In this document: positions 31,597 to 40,624 of the stretch, one piece after another | How positions within the stretch are numbered: the first letter of the stretch is position 1 | Layout: each line of letters opens with the position of its first letter | From: JAAYBQ01 sp035403465 | GTDB lineage: Bacteria > Spirochaetota > UBA4802 > UBA5550 | Assembly (NCBI GenBank): GCA_035403465.1 | Contig: DAONFG010000023.1 | Span: forward strand, 1 to 51,021 | DNA: 51,021 nucleotides | Reading direction: 5' to 3' | The notes under the pieces: generated by a model | What the model was told of the DNA's origin: nothing | The model's input: the letters and a program-made list of their open reading frames with translations, nothing else | Databases searched by the model: none | Position numbers and translations under genes: made by a program

Positions 31597-33012
31597 GTGA
31601 ATTATTCCCTTTTAAGAATTCTTTTTTTCATGATTTTTTTCATAATGATAATTCTTTTCTGTTTTATCAAGAATAGAAAGGCACGCTTACTGTTAATCAG
31701 CATACTGCCTGTTATGCTGATAACAATCTCCTCCATGCTGAAAAACTACGGTATTGCAACTTATGTCTCATCAATATTTATATATACAGGTATGATCGCA
31801 TTCCCTTTCACATTTGCTTTTCTTGCGCTTGATTACTATCCCGTAAAAAATAAACAATTCATTCTAAAAACCATAATAATTACTGCACCTGTCCTGCTCC
31901 TTTTTTTTATTATCCCTGAGCGCAGGTATCCACTGATCTGTCTCCTGCATATGGCTATTTACACCCATCTGCTGTTATCACTCAAAGGAAAACTTTTCAT
32001 CAAGCTTCACCTCACATTTATAATGTTAGTTCCGCTGCTTTATCTTTTCTTTCACTACCTGTTTATCCATAATGACGCGCTACTTATCTATTCAATACTG
32101 ATTGTTTATATCATAACCTTTTTTATGGTGTTGTTTGAGTACTCCCGCGAGTTTTTAATCTTTCAGGGCAGGATGACAAATCTTATAATAACAAACAACA
32201 AACTTAACCAGAGTATTACAAGATTGAAACAGAACAACGACCTCCTGAAAAAAATAATTACACGAAAAGATATTGAACTACTCCAGGTAGCACGTCACGC
32301 CAGCCTTGCGGAGGTTACAACCGGAATCGCGCATGAGCTTGCGCAGCCGTTAACAGGAATCAAATGTATTTCGCAAAGTATCATTGACGATATAAATCTT
32401 GATGAGCTCGACAGGATGCAGGCAGTGGCTGATCTTGCAAAAATTTCATCCCTGGTAGACAGGTCGTCCTCGATCATTGATCACATACGTACATTCTCAC
32501 GCAAAAGGGGCTTTTCATTTCAGAAGATCGATATTAACCTGTGCCTGCTTAATGCGATTGACTTAATAAACAACCAGGTAAAAAGCAGCGATACGGAAAT
32601 CGTCTTTAACCTTGATGATTCAATTCCGATGATCCTTGGTGATAATCTTTCACTGGAACAACTCTTCATTAACCTTATCCTGAATTCACGTGATGCAATT
32701 AACCTGAAGATGGAATCAAGTGCCGATTTTCAGGGATGCATCAAAATCCATACTTCATACAATGAATCTGCTGTAATCCTTACCATTGAGGATAACGGAT
32801 GCGGAATCCCGCAGGACATCCTGTCAAGGATATGGACTCCATTCTTTACTACTAAACAGAAAGGGAAAGGTACCGGGATTGGGCTATCTCTTAGTCACAG
32901 GATAATCAAGGAACATGGCGCTGAAGTGAATATTGAATCTTCAGATCAGGGGACAACATTTCTGATTACATTCAGTCTTTACAGGGAGTATGAAAAAAGC
33001 AAGTGCAACTGA
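31597..33012 (+). CDS. membrane sensor histidine kinase (orphan)
   Basis: 471 residues starting with GTG. The first 190 residues hold about seven hydrophobic segments with very short loops, so the sensor is membrane-embedded with no large extracytoplasmic domain. A coiled-coil linker follows (about 190-235). The HisKA H-box GIAHELAQPL has the phospho-acceptor at H246. The ATPase domain shows the N box (LILNSRDAI), G1 (DNGCGIP), F (WTPFFTT) and G2 (GKGTGIGLSLSH). The kinase is complete. No response regulator is adjacent; the nearest lone receiver is at 42999-43397. A strong promoter lies directly upstream. The gene converges on the PhnA gene with a 15-base gap. Confidence 0.93.
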   Translation: MNYSLLRILFFMIFFIMIILFCFIKNRKARLLLISILPVMLITISSMLKNYGIATYVSSIFIYTGMIAFPFTFAFLALDYYPVKNKQFILKTIIITAPVLLLFFIIPERRYPLICLLHMAIYTHLLLSLKGKLFIKLHLTFIMLVPLLYLFFHYLFIHNDALLIYSILIVYIITFFMVLFEYSREFLIFQGRMTNLIITNNKLNQSITRLKQNNDLLKKIITRKDIELLQVARHASLAEVTTGIAHELAQPLTGIKCISQSIIDDINLDELDRMQAVADLAKISSLVDRSSSIIDHIRTFSRKRGFSFQKIDINLCLLNAIDLINNQVKSSDTEIVFNLDDSIPMILGDNLSLEQLFINLILNSRDAINLKMESSADFQGCIKIHTSYNESAVILTIEDNGCGIPQDILSRIWTPFFTTKQKGKGTGIGLSLSHRIIKEHGAEVNIESSDQGTTFLITFSLYREYEKSKCN

Positions 33013-33027
33013 TCCGCTTCAGGAATT

Positions 33028-33429
33028 TTAAAGAAGACCCGCTGCAGCCCATGACTCTTCATCATCATCAAGATATACTTCATCAAGAACATCACCTGCC
33101 CACGAGGCACGGGAATTTACTGCCCGGAGGATCATAACTGAAACAATCTTCACAGAGGGTGTTTCACTCCATACTTTGTCCGTGAGACAGCGCCAGTGAT
33201 CGGGATTCATTTTTTTTATCGAGGCAATTCCGCTGCTGCATGTCTGACAGATAAAGAGACACTTTTCAAAATCAGGCTCCTGTTTCACCGGCGGAACTTC
33301 AAATATTTCAAGACTCACCCCCGAGGCTGAGCATAGTTCGCACTTTGAACCTGAGCGTCGCGCAAGGTCTTTGCCGAAAGACTTCAGATCGTTTTGTCTT
33401 TTATTGTGGTTATCAATTCCTTTTGCCAT
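33028..33429 (-). CDS. PhnA-domain zinc-ribbon protein
   Basis: In 133 residues there are two Cys pairs, CELC (about 30-33) and CQTC (about 61-64), that would bind zinc. The PhnA signature follows: NPDHWRCLTDKVWSETPSVK, then a run ending RASWAGDVLDEVYLDDDEESW. E. coli PhnA was named for a phosphonate-operon link that was later not supported by its biochemistry, so no phosphonate role is assumed. AUG at 33429 is the only sensible start. It lies between the convergent histidine kinase gene and the App1-like gene on the same strand, 35 bases upstream. Confidence 0.8.
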   Translation of the reverse strand: MAKGIDNHNKRQNDLKSFGKDLARRSGSKCELCSASGVSLEIFEVPPVKQEPDFEKCLFICQTCSSGIASIKKMNPDHWRCLTDKVWSETPSVKIVSVMILRAVNSRASWAGDVLDEVYLDDDEESWAAAGLL

Positions 33430-33464
33430 AGATCCCCGGGTTTACTATTCTCCTGCGCAATTAA

Positions 33465-34607
33465 CTATTTTATATTTGATGCATTTATGAAATACAACTC
33501 TGCCGGATTTTTAAACAGCCTGAATTTTCCCCTTGGAAAATTCCTTAACGCATCATTGAACCTTTTTGAATCAGGCATTTCATCCGTAACATTTCGTATC
33601 AGGATCCAGGCGATACGGTCACCATATTCTGCAGCAATCTTCCCGTAAATCTCCGGATCCTTCTCTCCAGAATCTCCCACAAGAATAAACTTCCTGCCGG
33701 GAAAAGATTTCATAAGCTTTTTCAGGGCCGGGATTTTAACAATTTCCGGGTTGTCAAAAATTGTTTTTATACCCGAAGGAAGATCAAATGTTTTCATATG
33801 CATAAGTCCGTCAGGAAAACTCTCAGCAGCAAGAAATTGTTTTAGTGGTTCATAGAGCTGCCAGGGTGATGCGCTAAGATAAAAAAAGTCAGCACCTTCC
33901 GTTTCCCACGAGCTGTAAAGCCCTGACATCCCGTCAACAGATTTGTAGGGATTAAGAAATGTATTCTTCAGCATTTTTTTCCTGTCATTAACCTCGGTGA
34001 CCTTAATAGTATCATCAATATCCGATACAACCAGTACACCTTCAGGGGGAAGGTACTTTGCTTTTCCTTCGAAGATCCTGTTTCTGTCGTGAGATGTTCC
34101 TGCTTTAAATGTTATCCACGACGGAAGATATTTAAAGTCATCAAAATTAACATCCGGCGACAGACCTTTCTTTAATATTTCAGGCGGTAGTACAAGCTCC
34201 CTCTCCGTATGCCCGGTTTTATCAGTGACACCAAGATTATAATGTTCACCGCCGAAATAGACACTTACCCATTTGCTGCTTTCATTATCATAGAGAAGAT
34301 ATTGTGCCCTTTGTTCAAAATTGGTTTCAGCTATTTTGTTTTCATCAATATCGAGGGATTTACTGATCGACATAAGAAGAAGTTTTCTTTTTTTGCTTGA
34401 TGCTTCGGATTCATATACCCAAGCATGAAACCGTATATGGTAGGTGTTGGATTCTTTATCATAAAAAGAATACGATGGAATAAAAACGAGGTTCTCATTA
34501 CTTTTTATATCAAGCTGGGGATAATTATCCTGTGCGTATATACTATAGGATAAAAAACAAACCATCATTAAAAAAATTATAAACGCAAAAAACCGTTTCC
34601 CTGGCAT
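33465..34607 (-). CDS. App1-like (DUF2183) phosphatidate phosphatase-type protein, exported
   Basis: A signal peptide (hydrophobic FFAFIIFLMMVCFLSYSIYA, cut near AQD) precedes a beta-rich domain of about 170 residues. Then comes a HAD-like catalytic domain with VVSDIDDTIKVTEV (motif I, D-x-D-x-T), FFYLSASPWQLYEPL, PSGIKTIF and FILVGDSGEKDPEIY. These blocks define the App1/DUF2183 family; yeast App1 is a Mg-dependent phosphatidate phosphatase. A periplasmic or outer-membrane-facing lipid phosphatase is inferred. Its start is 268 bases from the divergent methyltransferase gene, a gap in which nothing beyond AT-rich promoter-like DNA was recognised. Confidence 0.85.
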   Translation of the reverse strand: MPGKRFFAFIIFLMMVCFLSYSIYAQDNYPQLDIKSNENLVFIPSYSFYDKESNTYHIRFHAWVYESEASSKKRKLLLMSISKSLDIDENKIAETNFEQRAQYLLYDNESSKWVSVYFGGEHYNLGVTDKTGHTERELVLPPEILKKGLSPDVNFDDFKYLPSWITFKAGTSHDRNRIFEGKAKYLPPEGVLVVSDIDDTIKVTEVNDRKKMLKNTFLNPYKSVDGMSGLYSSWETEGADFFYLSASPWQLYEPLKQFLAAESFPDGLMHMKTFDLPSGIKTIFDNPEIVKIPALKKLMKSFPGRKFILVGDSGEKDPEIYGKIAAEYGDRIAWILIRNVTDEMPDSKRFNDALRNFPRGKFRLFKNPAELYFINASNIK

Positions 34608-34875
34608 AAAATCCTTCCTGTTTTCTGTTTCTAAAAACAGCCAGCGAACCGGTTATGGCTGTCTCAATAGAGGGCAGGTCACATATGCAAAATAAGATTA
34701 TAAATATTTATCTGTACATGATATACCAAAATAATATTAGAATAGCAGGTATTAAAATGTTACAATACTTTTCAAAATTTCTTTCTGAATATGTCTGTTC
34801 TTTTCGCAGCAGAACAGATTATTTCTATTTTTTTATATAGATTTATCATAATAACAAACATAAAAGCGAGGCTTC

Positions 34876-35409
34876 ATGAAAAATAAACCTCTTGTCTGCC
34901 CATGGTGGGCAGGTAGACTATTAGCTAATCCACTGCGAAGAATTATTCATAATCCTGAAAAAATCACCGGTCCATATATTAAAGAGGGATCATTAATTCT
35001 TGAGATCGGTCCCGGGATGGGTTTTTTCAGCTTGCCCATGGCCAGGCTTGCAGGAGAAACAGGAAAAGTTTACTGTGTTGATATACAGGAAAAAATGCTC
35101 TCTGTTTTAAGAAAAAAAACTGAAAAGGCCGGGCTTTCACAGAGAATCATAACCAGAATTTCAGCAGGAGATTCACTGAATATTCTAGAGCTTCATGGCA
35201 GGATTGACTTCTGCCTGCTCTTTGCTGTGGCGCATGAGATCCCGGATCAAAAAAAACTTTTTTCTGAAATTTTCAATTCACTTCGAGAAAATGGAATCCT
35301 GTTTTTTTCAGAACCAGCCGGTCATGTAACTAAGAATGAATTCAGCAATTCACTAGATTATGCAAGAGAAGCCGGTTTTACATTAAAAAATGAATTAAAA
35401 ATTCCCTGA
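34876..35409 (+). CDS. class I SAM-dependent methyltransferase (possibly cut short by TGA)
   Basis: 177 residues with the Rossmann-like methyltransferase core: ILEIGPGMGFFSLPMA (motif I), VYCVDIQEKMLSVL (acidic end of strand 2), RISAGDSLNI and FCLLFAVAHEIPDQKKL, and LRENGILFFSEPAGH. The N-terminus PLVCPWWAGRLLANPLRRI matches a small-methyltransferase family of anaerobes. That family normally ends in a strand with an S-R/H-A-x-L-L-x-K pattern. Here the frame reads KIP, then TGA (35407-35409), then EHSAVLIK and TAA (35434-35436), which is the missing end. So one in-frame stop removes about nine residues from the last strand. The substrate is unknown. Confidence 0.8.
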   Translation: MKNKPLVCPWWAGRLLANPLRRIIHNPEKITGPYIKEGSLILEIGPGMGFFSLPMARLAGETGKVYCVDIQEKMLSVLRKKTEKAGLSQRIITRISAGDSLNILELHGRIDFCLLFAVAHEIPDQKKLFSEIFNSLRENGILFFSEPAGHVTKNEFSNSLDYAREAGFTLKNELKIP

Positions 35410-35525
35410 GAGCATTCTGCTGTCCTTATCAAGTAAAATATAAAACTATACTGTCATGTTTGACTTCATCTTCCATTTACACTATATTTAATGTAATATT
35501 GAGTACTGACAAAGGAGGTTAGTGC

Positions 35526-35702
35526 ATGAAAAAGATTTTTACCAGTGATGAACTTGAACTTTTACAGGAGATGGTTAAAAAGGAACTCTCTACCATGCCT
35601 ATTGAGATCCATCATACAAGAACCGGGGAATTCAAGAATTATCTCAAGGAAAAGCAGGCCAAACTTGAAAAACTGCATGAAAAAATAATGGCTGCAATCT
35701 AA
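35526..35702 (+). CDS. small acidic/basic helical protein (58 aa)
   Basis: An ideal ribosome-binding site, AAAGGAGG, lies 7 bases before the ATG. The 58-residue product starts MKKIFTSDELELLQEMVKKE and continues with PIEIHHTRTGEF and a long charged helix ending in KIMAAI. It looks like a short two-helix protein with a central strand, a type often seen as small conserved unknowns beside stress genes. Codon use resembles neighbouring genes and a strong terminator follows 11 bases later, which supports expression as its own unit. No function is assigned. Confidence 0.75.
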   Translation: MKKIFTSDELELLQEMVKKELSTMPIEIHHTRTGEFKNYLKEKQAKLEKLHEKIMAAI

Positions 35703-35713
35703 ATCTCTGCTGC

Positions 35714-35743
35714 AAAAAAAGGGTGCCATTCGGCACCCTTTTT
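35714..35743. terminator. bidirectional intrinsic terminator
   Basis: GGGTGCC (35721-35727) and GGCACCC (35732-35738) pair around ATTC, with an A-run before and a T-run after. It ends the small-protein transcript on the plus strand and the hppA transcript on the minus strand. Confidence 0.92.
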
Positions 35744-35762
35744 ATTCTATCTGAATTTGAAT

Positions 35763-38213
35763 CTATTTCTTAACAAGGTCAGCGGGAATCCTCATTGAAT
35801 AGAATGATCTCCACACGAAGATAAGGGCTAAAATAAAAAGAGGCGCTGCAATATACGGCCCGTAATTGGTAGTTTGGCTGTCTCTTGCATGTATTGCCAT
35901 TTCAATCGCGATCTCTGTTGCAAGCATTCCGAAAAGAGTTGAGAACTTGATGATCGGGTTAAGTGATACTGATGTAGTATCCTTGAACGGGTCACCAACA
36001 GTGTCGCCAATAACTGCCGCAGCATGGAGGTCAGTATTCTTTTCTTTCAGGTCAACTTCAACAAGCTTTTTAGCATTGTCCCATGAACCGCCCGCGTTTG
36101 CCATGTATATAGCCTGGAAAAGACCGAATGTTGCTATTGATACAAGGTATGACACAAAGAAGTTCGGGTTGATAAACGCAAAGGCAAGGGTAAATGCCAT
36201 GAGCGCTATGAATATGTTCCACATACCTTTCTGGGCATACTGTGTACAGATTTTGACAACAGCGATAGAATCGGCTATATCTGCTTCTTTCTTGTTCAGG
36301 TCCAGGTTGTTTTTAATAAACTCAACCGCACTATACGCGCCGGTTGTTACAGCCTGCATTGAAGCGCCGCTGAACCAGAATATAATCGCTCCACCCATAA
36401 TCAGACCAATAAGAACAGTTGCCTGTGTAAGGTCAGCCTGGAACATTCCCTGTGCTTTAAGCAGAAGGATTATTGAGAAGATCATTGTTGTTGATCCTAC
36501 AACCGCTGTACCGATAAGAACCGGTTTAGCAGTAGCCTTGAATGTATTACCAGCTGAGTCATTTGCTTCGAGGTAATGTTTTCCCATTTCGAAATCAGGT
36601 TCAAAACCGAAATCTCTTTTAATTTCTTCTTTTATTCCTTTTATCGATTCTGTCTGTGCAAGTTCGAATACAGACTGTGCGTTGTCTGTAACAGGGCCGT
36701 AGCTGTCAACAGCGATGGTTACAGGTCCCATACAGAGGAAACCGAAAGCAACAAGACCGAACGCAAATATTGAAGGATAAGTGATTATAAATGAAGGAAT
36801 ATAAGCACTTACTATAGTTGCAATTGCCATAAGGCCTGCGACCAGTGAACCAGTCCAGAATGCGCTGAAGTTACCTGCAACAAGACCGGAAAGAATTGTG
36901 AGTGATGGACCACCCTCCCTTGAAGCAGTAACAATTTCGTGTACATGTTTTGATTTGGAGCTTGTGAAAGCTTTTGTGAATTCAGGTATAAGAACCGCTG
37001 CAAGGTTACCGCAGCCGATAATTACAGCAAGCTGCCACCAAAGGTGAGGAGCTGCAACACCAGCAACGGTGATATCACTTATCAGAAGGTAACTCATACC
37101 GAATGATGTTGACATACAAAGAGTGGCAGCAATCCATATGAACCTCATAAGGGGTTCTTCGAAGTCGAAATCCTTTAAATCTTTATATTTTCTTTCTGAA
37201 ATGAACTGGTTAACGAAGTATGATATACCTGACATGAAGTCCATGAGGAACCTCATCGCGAAGATCCATACTATAAGTTTACCCTGGATCGCTTCTTTTA
37301 TAAGCGTATCGTCGTTTACAACTGCAAGAGTTATAAATGAAATAAGGGCAACACCGGTTACACCGTAAGTTTCAAAACCGTCAGCTGTTGGTCCTACGCT
37401 GTCTCCCGCATTGTCTCCAGTACAGTCTGCAATAACTCCGGGGTTACGGGGATCGTCTTCTTTAACATTGAAAACGATTTTCATGAGGTCAGATCCGATG
37501 TCAGCAATCTTTGTGAAGATACCGCCGGCTATTCTGAGTGCAGATGCGGCAAGTGATTCACCGATTGCGAAACCAAGGAAACAATATCCAACTATGTCTC
37601 TTGGTACTGCGAGGAGAATGATAACCATCATAATAAGTTCAAGAGATATAAGGAAAAGACCAACGCTCATTCCTGCGCGAAGAGGGATATTAACTACATC
37701 CCATGGTTTTCCTTTAAGAGAAGCAAAAGCCGTTCTTGCATTTGCATATGTGTTAATCCTGATTCCATACCATGCGACTGTGTATGAACCGAGCATACCG
37801 ATTACAGAAAAAAGAAGAACCAGCGCCAGTGTTCCAACACTCTGTCCTTTCAGTGCAAGAAAATAAAATGCCATTGCACTCGCGATAAAAGCGAAGAGCA
37901 TGAGAAGGAATTTTCCCTGCTGAATTAGGTATGTTTTACATGTCTGATAAATAGTATCCGCTACATTAAGCATTGATTTATGCGCCTCAAGAGTACGCAC
38001 CTGATGGCGGAGATATAAACTGATTCCGAGAGTACCGGCAATAATAAATGCGCCGTAGAAAAGAAGATCAAAGGGAGTGATACCGCCCAGAAGCTTGTAT
38101 GGATCACCTTTGTGCAGATCGGGTATTTTAAGATCTGCTTCGCTGGCGAATGCTGATATTGCGCTGAACATCATTATTCCGACAGCAAAATAAACTCTTT
38201 TTAAAGTTTTCAT
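35763..38213 (-). CDS. hppA: membrane pyrophosphatase, H+-translocating, K+-independent type
   Basis: An 816-residue integral membrane pyrophosphatase with about 16 membrane segments. The active-site loops are visible: EDDPRNPGVIADCTGDNAGDS with the conserved Asp set, then GPVTDNAQSVFEL, and near the end GDTVGDPFKDTTSVSLNP. The residue that sets K+ dependence is the one after GNT-x; here GNTFKAT puts K559 there, as in K+-independent H+ pumps. The first 24 residues look like a signal or extra membrane segment. It couples PPi hydrolysis to H+ export. Minor changes from the usual GDNVGDCAGMAADLFE (here GDNAGDSVGPTADGFE) mark a distinct subgroup. A good promoter lies upstream. Confidence 0.95.
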   Translation of the reverse strand: MKTLKRVYFAVGIMMFSAISAFASEADLKIPDLHKGDPYKLLGGITPFDLLFYGAFIIAGTLGISLYLRHQVRTLEAHKSMLNVADTIYQTCKTYLIQQGKFLLMLFAFIASAMAFYFLALKGQSVGTLALVLLFSVIGMLGSYTVAWYGIRINTYANARTAFASLKGKPWDVVNIPLRAGMSVGLFLISLELIMMVIILLAVPRDIVGYCFLGFAIGESLAASALRIAGGIFTKIADIGSDLMKIVFNVKEDDPRNPGVIADCTGDNAGDSVGPTADGFETYGVTGVALISFITLAVVNDDTLIKEAIQGKLIVWIFAMRFLMDFMSGISYFVNQFISERKYKDLKDFDFEEPLMRFIWIAATLCMSTSFGMSYLLISDITVAGVAAPHLWWQLAVIIGCGNLAAVLIPEFTKAFTSSKSKHVHEIVTASREGGPSLTILSGLVAGNFSAFWTGSLVAGLMAIATIVSAYIPSFIITYPSIFAFGLVAFGFLCMGPVTIAVDSYGPVTDNAQSVFELAQTESIKGIKEEIKRDFGFEPDFEMGKHYLEANDSAGNTFKATAKPVLIGTAVVGSTTMIFSIILLLKAQGMFQADLTQATVLIGLIMGGAIIFWFSGASMQAVTTGAYSAVEFIKNNLDLNKKEADIADSIAVVKICTQYAQKGMWNIFIALMAFTLAFAFINPNFFVSYLVSIATFGLFQAIYMANAGGSWDNAKKLVEVDLKEKNTDLHAAAVIGDTVGDPFKDTTSVSLNPIIKFSTLFGMLATEIAIEMAIHARDSQTTNYGPYIAAPLFILALIFVWRSFYSMRIPADLVKK

Positions 38214-38268
38214 TTTTGAAAAACCTCTAAATTTTTTATACTGTTTTAAACCTGTTTTATTGCTTGTA

Positions 38269-38297
38269 CATAAATTAAAAGACGGCTATATTGTCAA
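38269..38297 (-). promoter_or_regulatory. sigma-70 promoter of hppA
   Basis: On the minus strand TTGACA (38297-38292) and TTTATG (38274-38269) are 17 bases apart. Transcription would start about 55 bases before the ATG, which has a GAGG ribosome-binding site. The rest of the 267-base gap 38214-38480 is AT-rich with nothing else recognised. Confidence 0.65.
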
Positions 38298-38480
38298 TGT
38301 ATTAACACTTGAAATCCAACATTTTTTTGTCATTTTTGTAACATTCAATTATAAAAATGACAAATTTCTATATAAAAATTATCATTTTCCTGAACGATGA
38401 TCCTTATTTAACCATGTCAATTACAACATCACTCCGCAATTCACTGGCAACACAAGTCACACCCGCTGAATAAGAAACTG

Positions 38481-38687
38481 CTACTTATTCTTCTTTTTAG
38501 TATCAATTTTAAACAATAAATAAAGCGGTGAATAGCCGATAGTGCCGGTTGCAAGCACCACAAATGCCACAGTCCCGAGAACCGCTGCAACAGTACCGTC
38601 TATATATCCGCGGATATACAGCACTGCTACAACAATTGAAAAAACAGCCCGGATTATTCTATCGATTGTTCCGATATTTCTGTTCAT
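38481..38687 (-). CDS. DUF2892 small membrane protein
   Basis: 68 residues from the ATG at 38687, which has GGAGG 5-9 bases upstream. The sequence MNRNIGTIDRIIRAVFSIVV followed by two membrane segments, with GTIGYSPLYLLFKI near the end, matches the DUF2892 family, the membrane part of YgaP-like proteins. When free-standing it has no assigned activity. It lies 52 bases after the amylase start region on the same strand, and 267 bases separate it from hppA. Confidence 0.85.
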   Translation of the reverse strand: MNRNIGTIDRIIRAVFSIVVAVLYIRGYIDGTVAAVLGTVAFVVLATGTIGYSPLYLLFKIDTKKKNK

Positions 38688-38738
38688 ATTATCCTCCCTG
38701 ACTTCTGTATATTCCAAAAAATATTCATATAAACCAGG

Positions 38739-39980
38739 CTACACCTTAATCCATACTGAGTACTCACCTTTCTTTTCATAACCTGTTTTCCAGCCTGTAC
38801 CCGGCCCCTTGAAATCAGAACCTATTGACACTGCAAGAGCCTCTTTTCCGGATTGATCAAGCACCATACCTGCAAAACCCGAGTATTTATCAGTTAAGTC
38901 AATCCATCCTGAAGAGGAGACTATTCCCGCGATTTTTCGGAGTGTTATCAGTTCTGAAATATCCGCGTCATGCCCCCAGTCAAAAAAATCCGGCCAGTAG
39001 ACGCATGGAGTACCCGGCATCGTTAAAATAAAAGCGTATGCTTTGGATTTATAAAAAGGGGGACATGCCCAACACTGCTGGCCCCAGCCGTTTGCCGGTG
39101 AAAACGGCGAAGCGCCCATATCATGGTTATCAACAAAAGTAACGACGGACGATCTTTCTTCAGCATTCTTCCGTGTATTAAGCCCGTATTTCAGGTATGC
39201 CGGCCATGCTGTCTGTATCTGTCTTTTAAGAATTATATCAAATGCGCATCCGTTGCTCTCACTCGCCCATCCGAGTATCCTTGCAGCTTCGTCTGCCCCG
39301 TACCGTTTTACCATTGGATCATTTGTCATATATGGGGAGTCCTGCCAGTATTCTCCGATAGATATATACTCATCTTTCTTTGTGTGCTTGATCCAGTTCA
39401 CAACTTCATGGACTTCATATCCCCACACATAGTCCCAGCGCCAGCCGTCTATGCCGTACTCCTCCATAAGCTCGTTCATTGCTCCTGTGATTCTTTCGTA
39501 GACTTCATGATTAGAAAGATTAAGGTCACATTTTCCATCCATAAATGAACCGCCTTCATCAACACCCCCGCGTGCCCAGCATGGACCCGGATATGGCCAT
39601 ATATCTTTCTGCATCCTTGAACTGTCCCTGTGATTTGTCACCAGGTCGGCAATAACCTTGATATTTTTTGCGTGCAATGCATTTACAAGTTCCTTTAACT
39701 CATTTTTTGTCCCGTACCTTGAGTTAAGATCAAAATCATGCCAGAAATATCCTTCACCTCCGCCATGCCTTCCTCCACCTTCCCACGCCGAATCATCCCG
39801 CCACAGCGGAGGAAGGTAGACAATTGTAAAACCCGCTGCTGCTATTTTGACTGAAAGATCTGTTAGCAGCCTGAACCATGAGACATCCCTGCCGTCCATG
39901 GTTCCCGTACCCTGTGTTTTCACAAGATTCCAGTGGAAAGCCTGAAGGATTATGTCTTTTCCGCTGCCCCTGCTTGCCAT
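38739..39980 (-). CDS. alpha-amylase (GH13), cytoplasmic
   Basis: A 413-residue GH13 enzyme without a signal peptide, so it should act on internal glycogen or maltodextrin. The conserved regions appear in order: VIADLVTNHR (region I), GWRWDYVWGY with the nucleophile Asp (II), SIGEYW with the acid/base Glu (III), and FVDNHDMG with the third Asp (IV). A short C-terminal beta domain ends in EYSVWIKV. The N-terminal DIILQAFHWNL and LYPPLWRD-like YLPPLWRDDS are typical of the plant/bacterial alpha-amylase subgroup with a small C-domain. AGGAG precedes the ATG. DUF2892 follows on the same strand. Confidence 0.92.
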   Translation of the reverse strand: MASRGSGKDIILQAFHWNLVKTQGTGTMDGRDVSWFRLLTDLSVKIAAAGFTIVYLPPLWRDDSAWEGGGRHGGGEGYFWHDFDLNSRYGTKNELKELVNALHAKNIKVIADLVTNHRDSSRMQKDIWPYPGPCWARGGVDEGGSFMDGKCDLNLSNHEVYERITGAMNELMEEYGIDGWRWDYVWGYEVHEVVNWIKHTKKDEYISIGEYWQDSPYMTNDPMVKRYGADEAARILGWASESNGCAFDIILKRQIQTAWPAYLKYGLNTRKNAEERSSVVTFVDNHDMGASPFSPANGWGQQCWACPPFYKSKAYAFILTMPGTPCVYWPDFFDWGHDADISELITLRKIAGIVSSSGWIDLTDKYSGFAGMVLDQSGKEALAVSIGSDFKGPGTGWKTGYEKKGEYSVWIKV

Positions 39981-40116
39981 AAGCTGATCTCCTGAATAAT
40001 CTTCTTGTCATATTCAAGTTAGCCAGAAATTGGACCGGAATCAAGATTACATACCAGTTGCACCCTGTTCCGGCAATGATCTTGACTTTTTATTATTCCC
40101 TGTTATTCATATTGTA

Positions 40117-40578
40117 ATGAAATATCTGATAAGCTCATGCCTTACGGGGATTAACTGCAGGTACAACGGAACCTCTTCATATGTAAAAGAACTGGCACGG
40201 CTTGTGGACTCAGGTCTGGCCATAACTTTCTGCCCGGAAGTTCTGGGAGGACTGCCTGTTCCAAGAACACGTTGCGAACTGGTTTCGGATTCGCATAACA
40301 GGATACATGCATATGGAATTGATGGTACAGATTACACATTTTCCTTCGTGCTTGGCGCGGAGAGATCCTTAAAACTTGCCAAATATAATCAGATTTCAAC
40401 AGCGATTCTTAAATCAAAAAGTCCTTCATGCGGCTGTGGAAAAATTTATGATGGAACGTTTTCAGGAACACTGGTTCAGGGAAACGGGATTACCGCTGAT
40501 ATTTTTCTCAGAAGCGGAATTGATGTCATTAATGAAGAACAGGCCCTTCTCATGCTTGATAAACTGAAAGAGGGATAA
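40117..40578 (+). CDS. DUF523-family protein
   Basis: The 153-residue product has the DUF523 pattern: KYLISSCLTGINCRYNG at the start, ITFCPEVLGGLPVPRTRCEL in the middle and ILKSKSPSCGCGKIYDG later. Conserved cysteines in these motifs suggest a metal or iron-sulfur site, but the function is unknown; some members stand next to 2-thiouridine or desulfidase genes. The ATG at 40117 gives the family start and has only a weak ribosome-binding site. The stop codon lies inside the stem of a terminator shared with the convergent gene. Confidence 0.85.
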   Translation: MKYLISSCLTGINCRYNGTSSYVKELARLVDSGLAITFCPEVLGGLPVPRTRCELVSDSHNRIHAYGIDGTDYTFSFVLGAERSLKLAKYNQISTAILKSKSPSCGCGKIYDGTFSGTLVQGNGITADIFLRSGIDVINEEQALLMLDKLKEG

Positions 40579-40603
40579 CACTTTTCTGTTATCCCTCTTT
40601 TGC
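40567..40603. terminator. intrinsic terminator overlapping the DUF523 stop codon
   Basis: AGAGGGATAACA (40569-40580) and TGTTATCCCTCT (40587-40598) pair perfectly around CTTTTC, with AAA before and TTT after. The TAA stop at 40576-40578 is in the stem. It can serve both the DUF523 gene and the convergent PEGA-protein gene ending at 40625. Confidence 0.88.
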
Positions 40604-40624
40604 TACTAAATATGCTGTATGTTC

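Noticed and set aside
1..33429. A phosphonate pathway linking the PEP-mutase-family gene and the PhnA-domain gene
   Set aside because: They are 33 kb apart, the first is broken and of a family with many substrates, and PhnA proteins are not reliable phosphonate markers.
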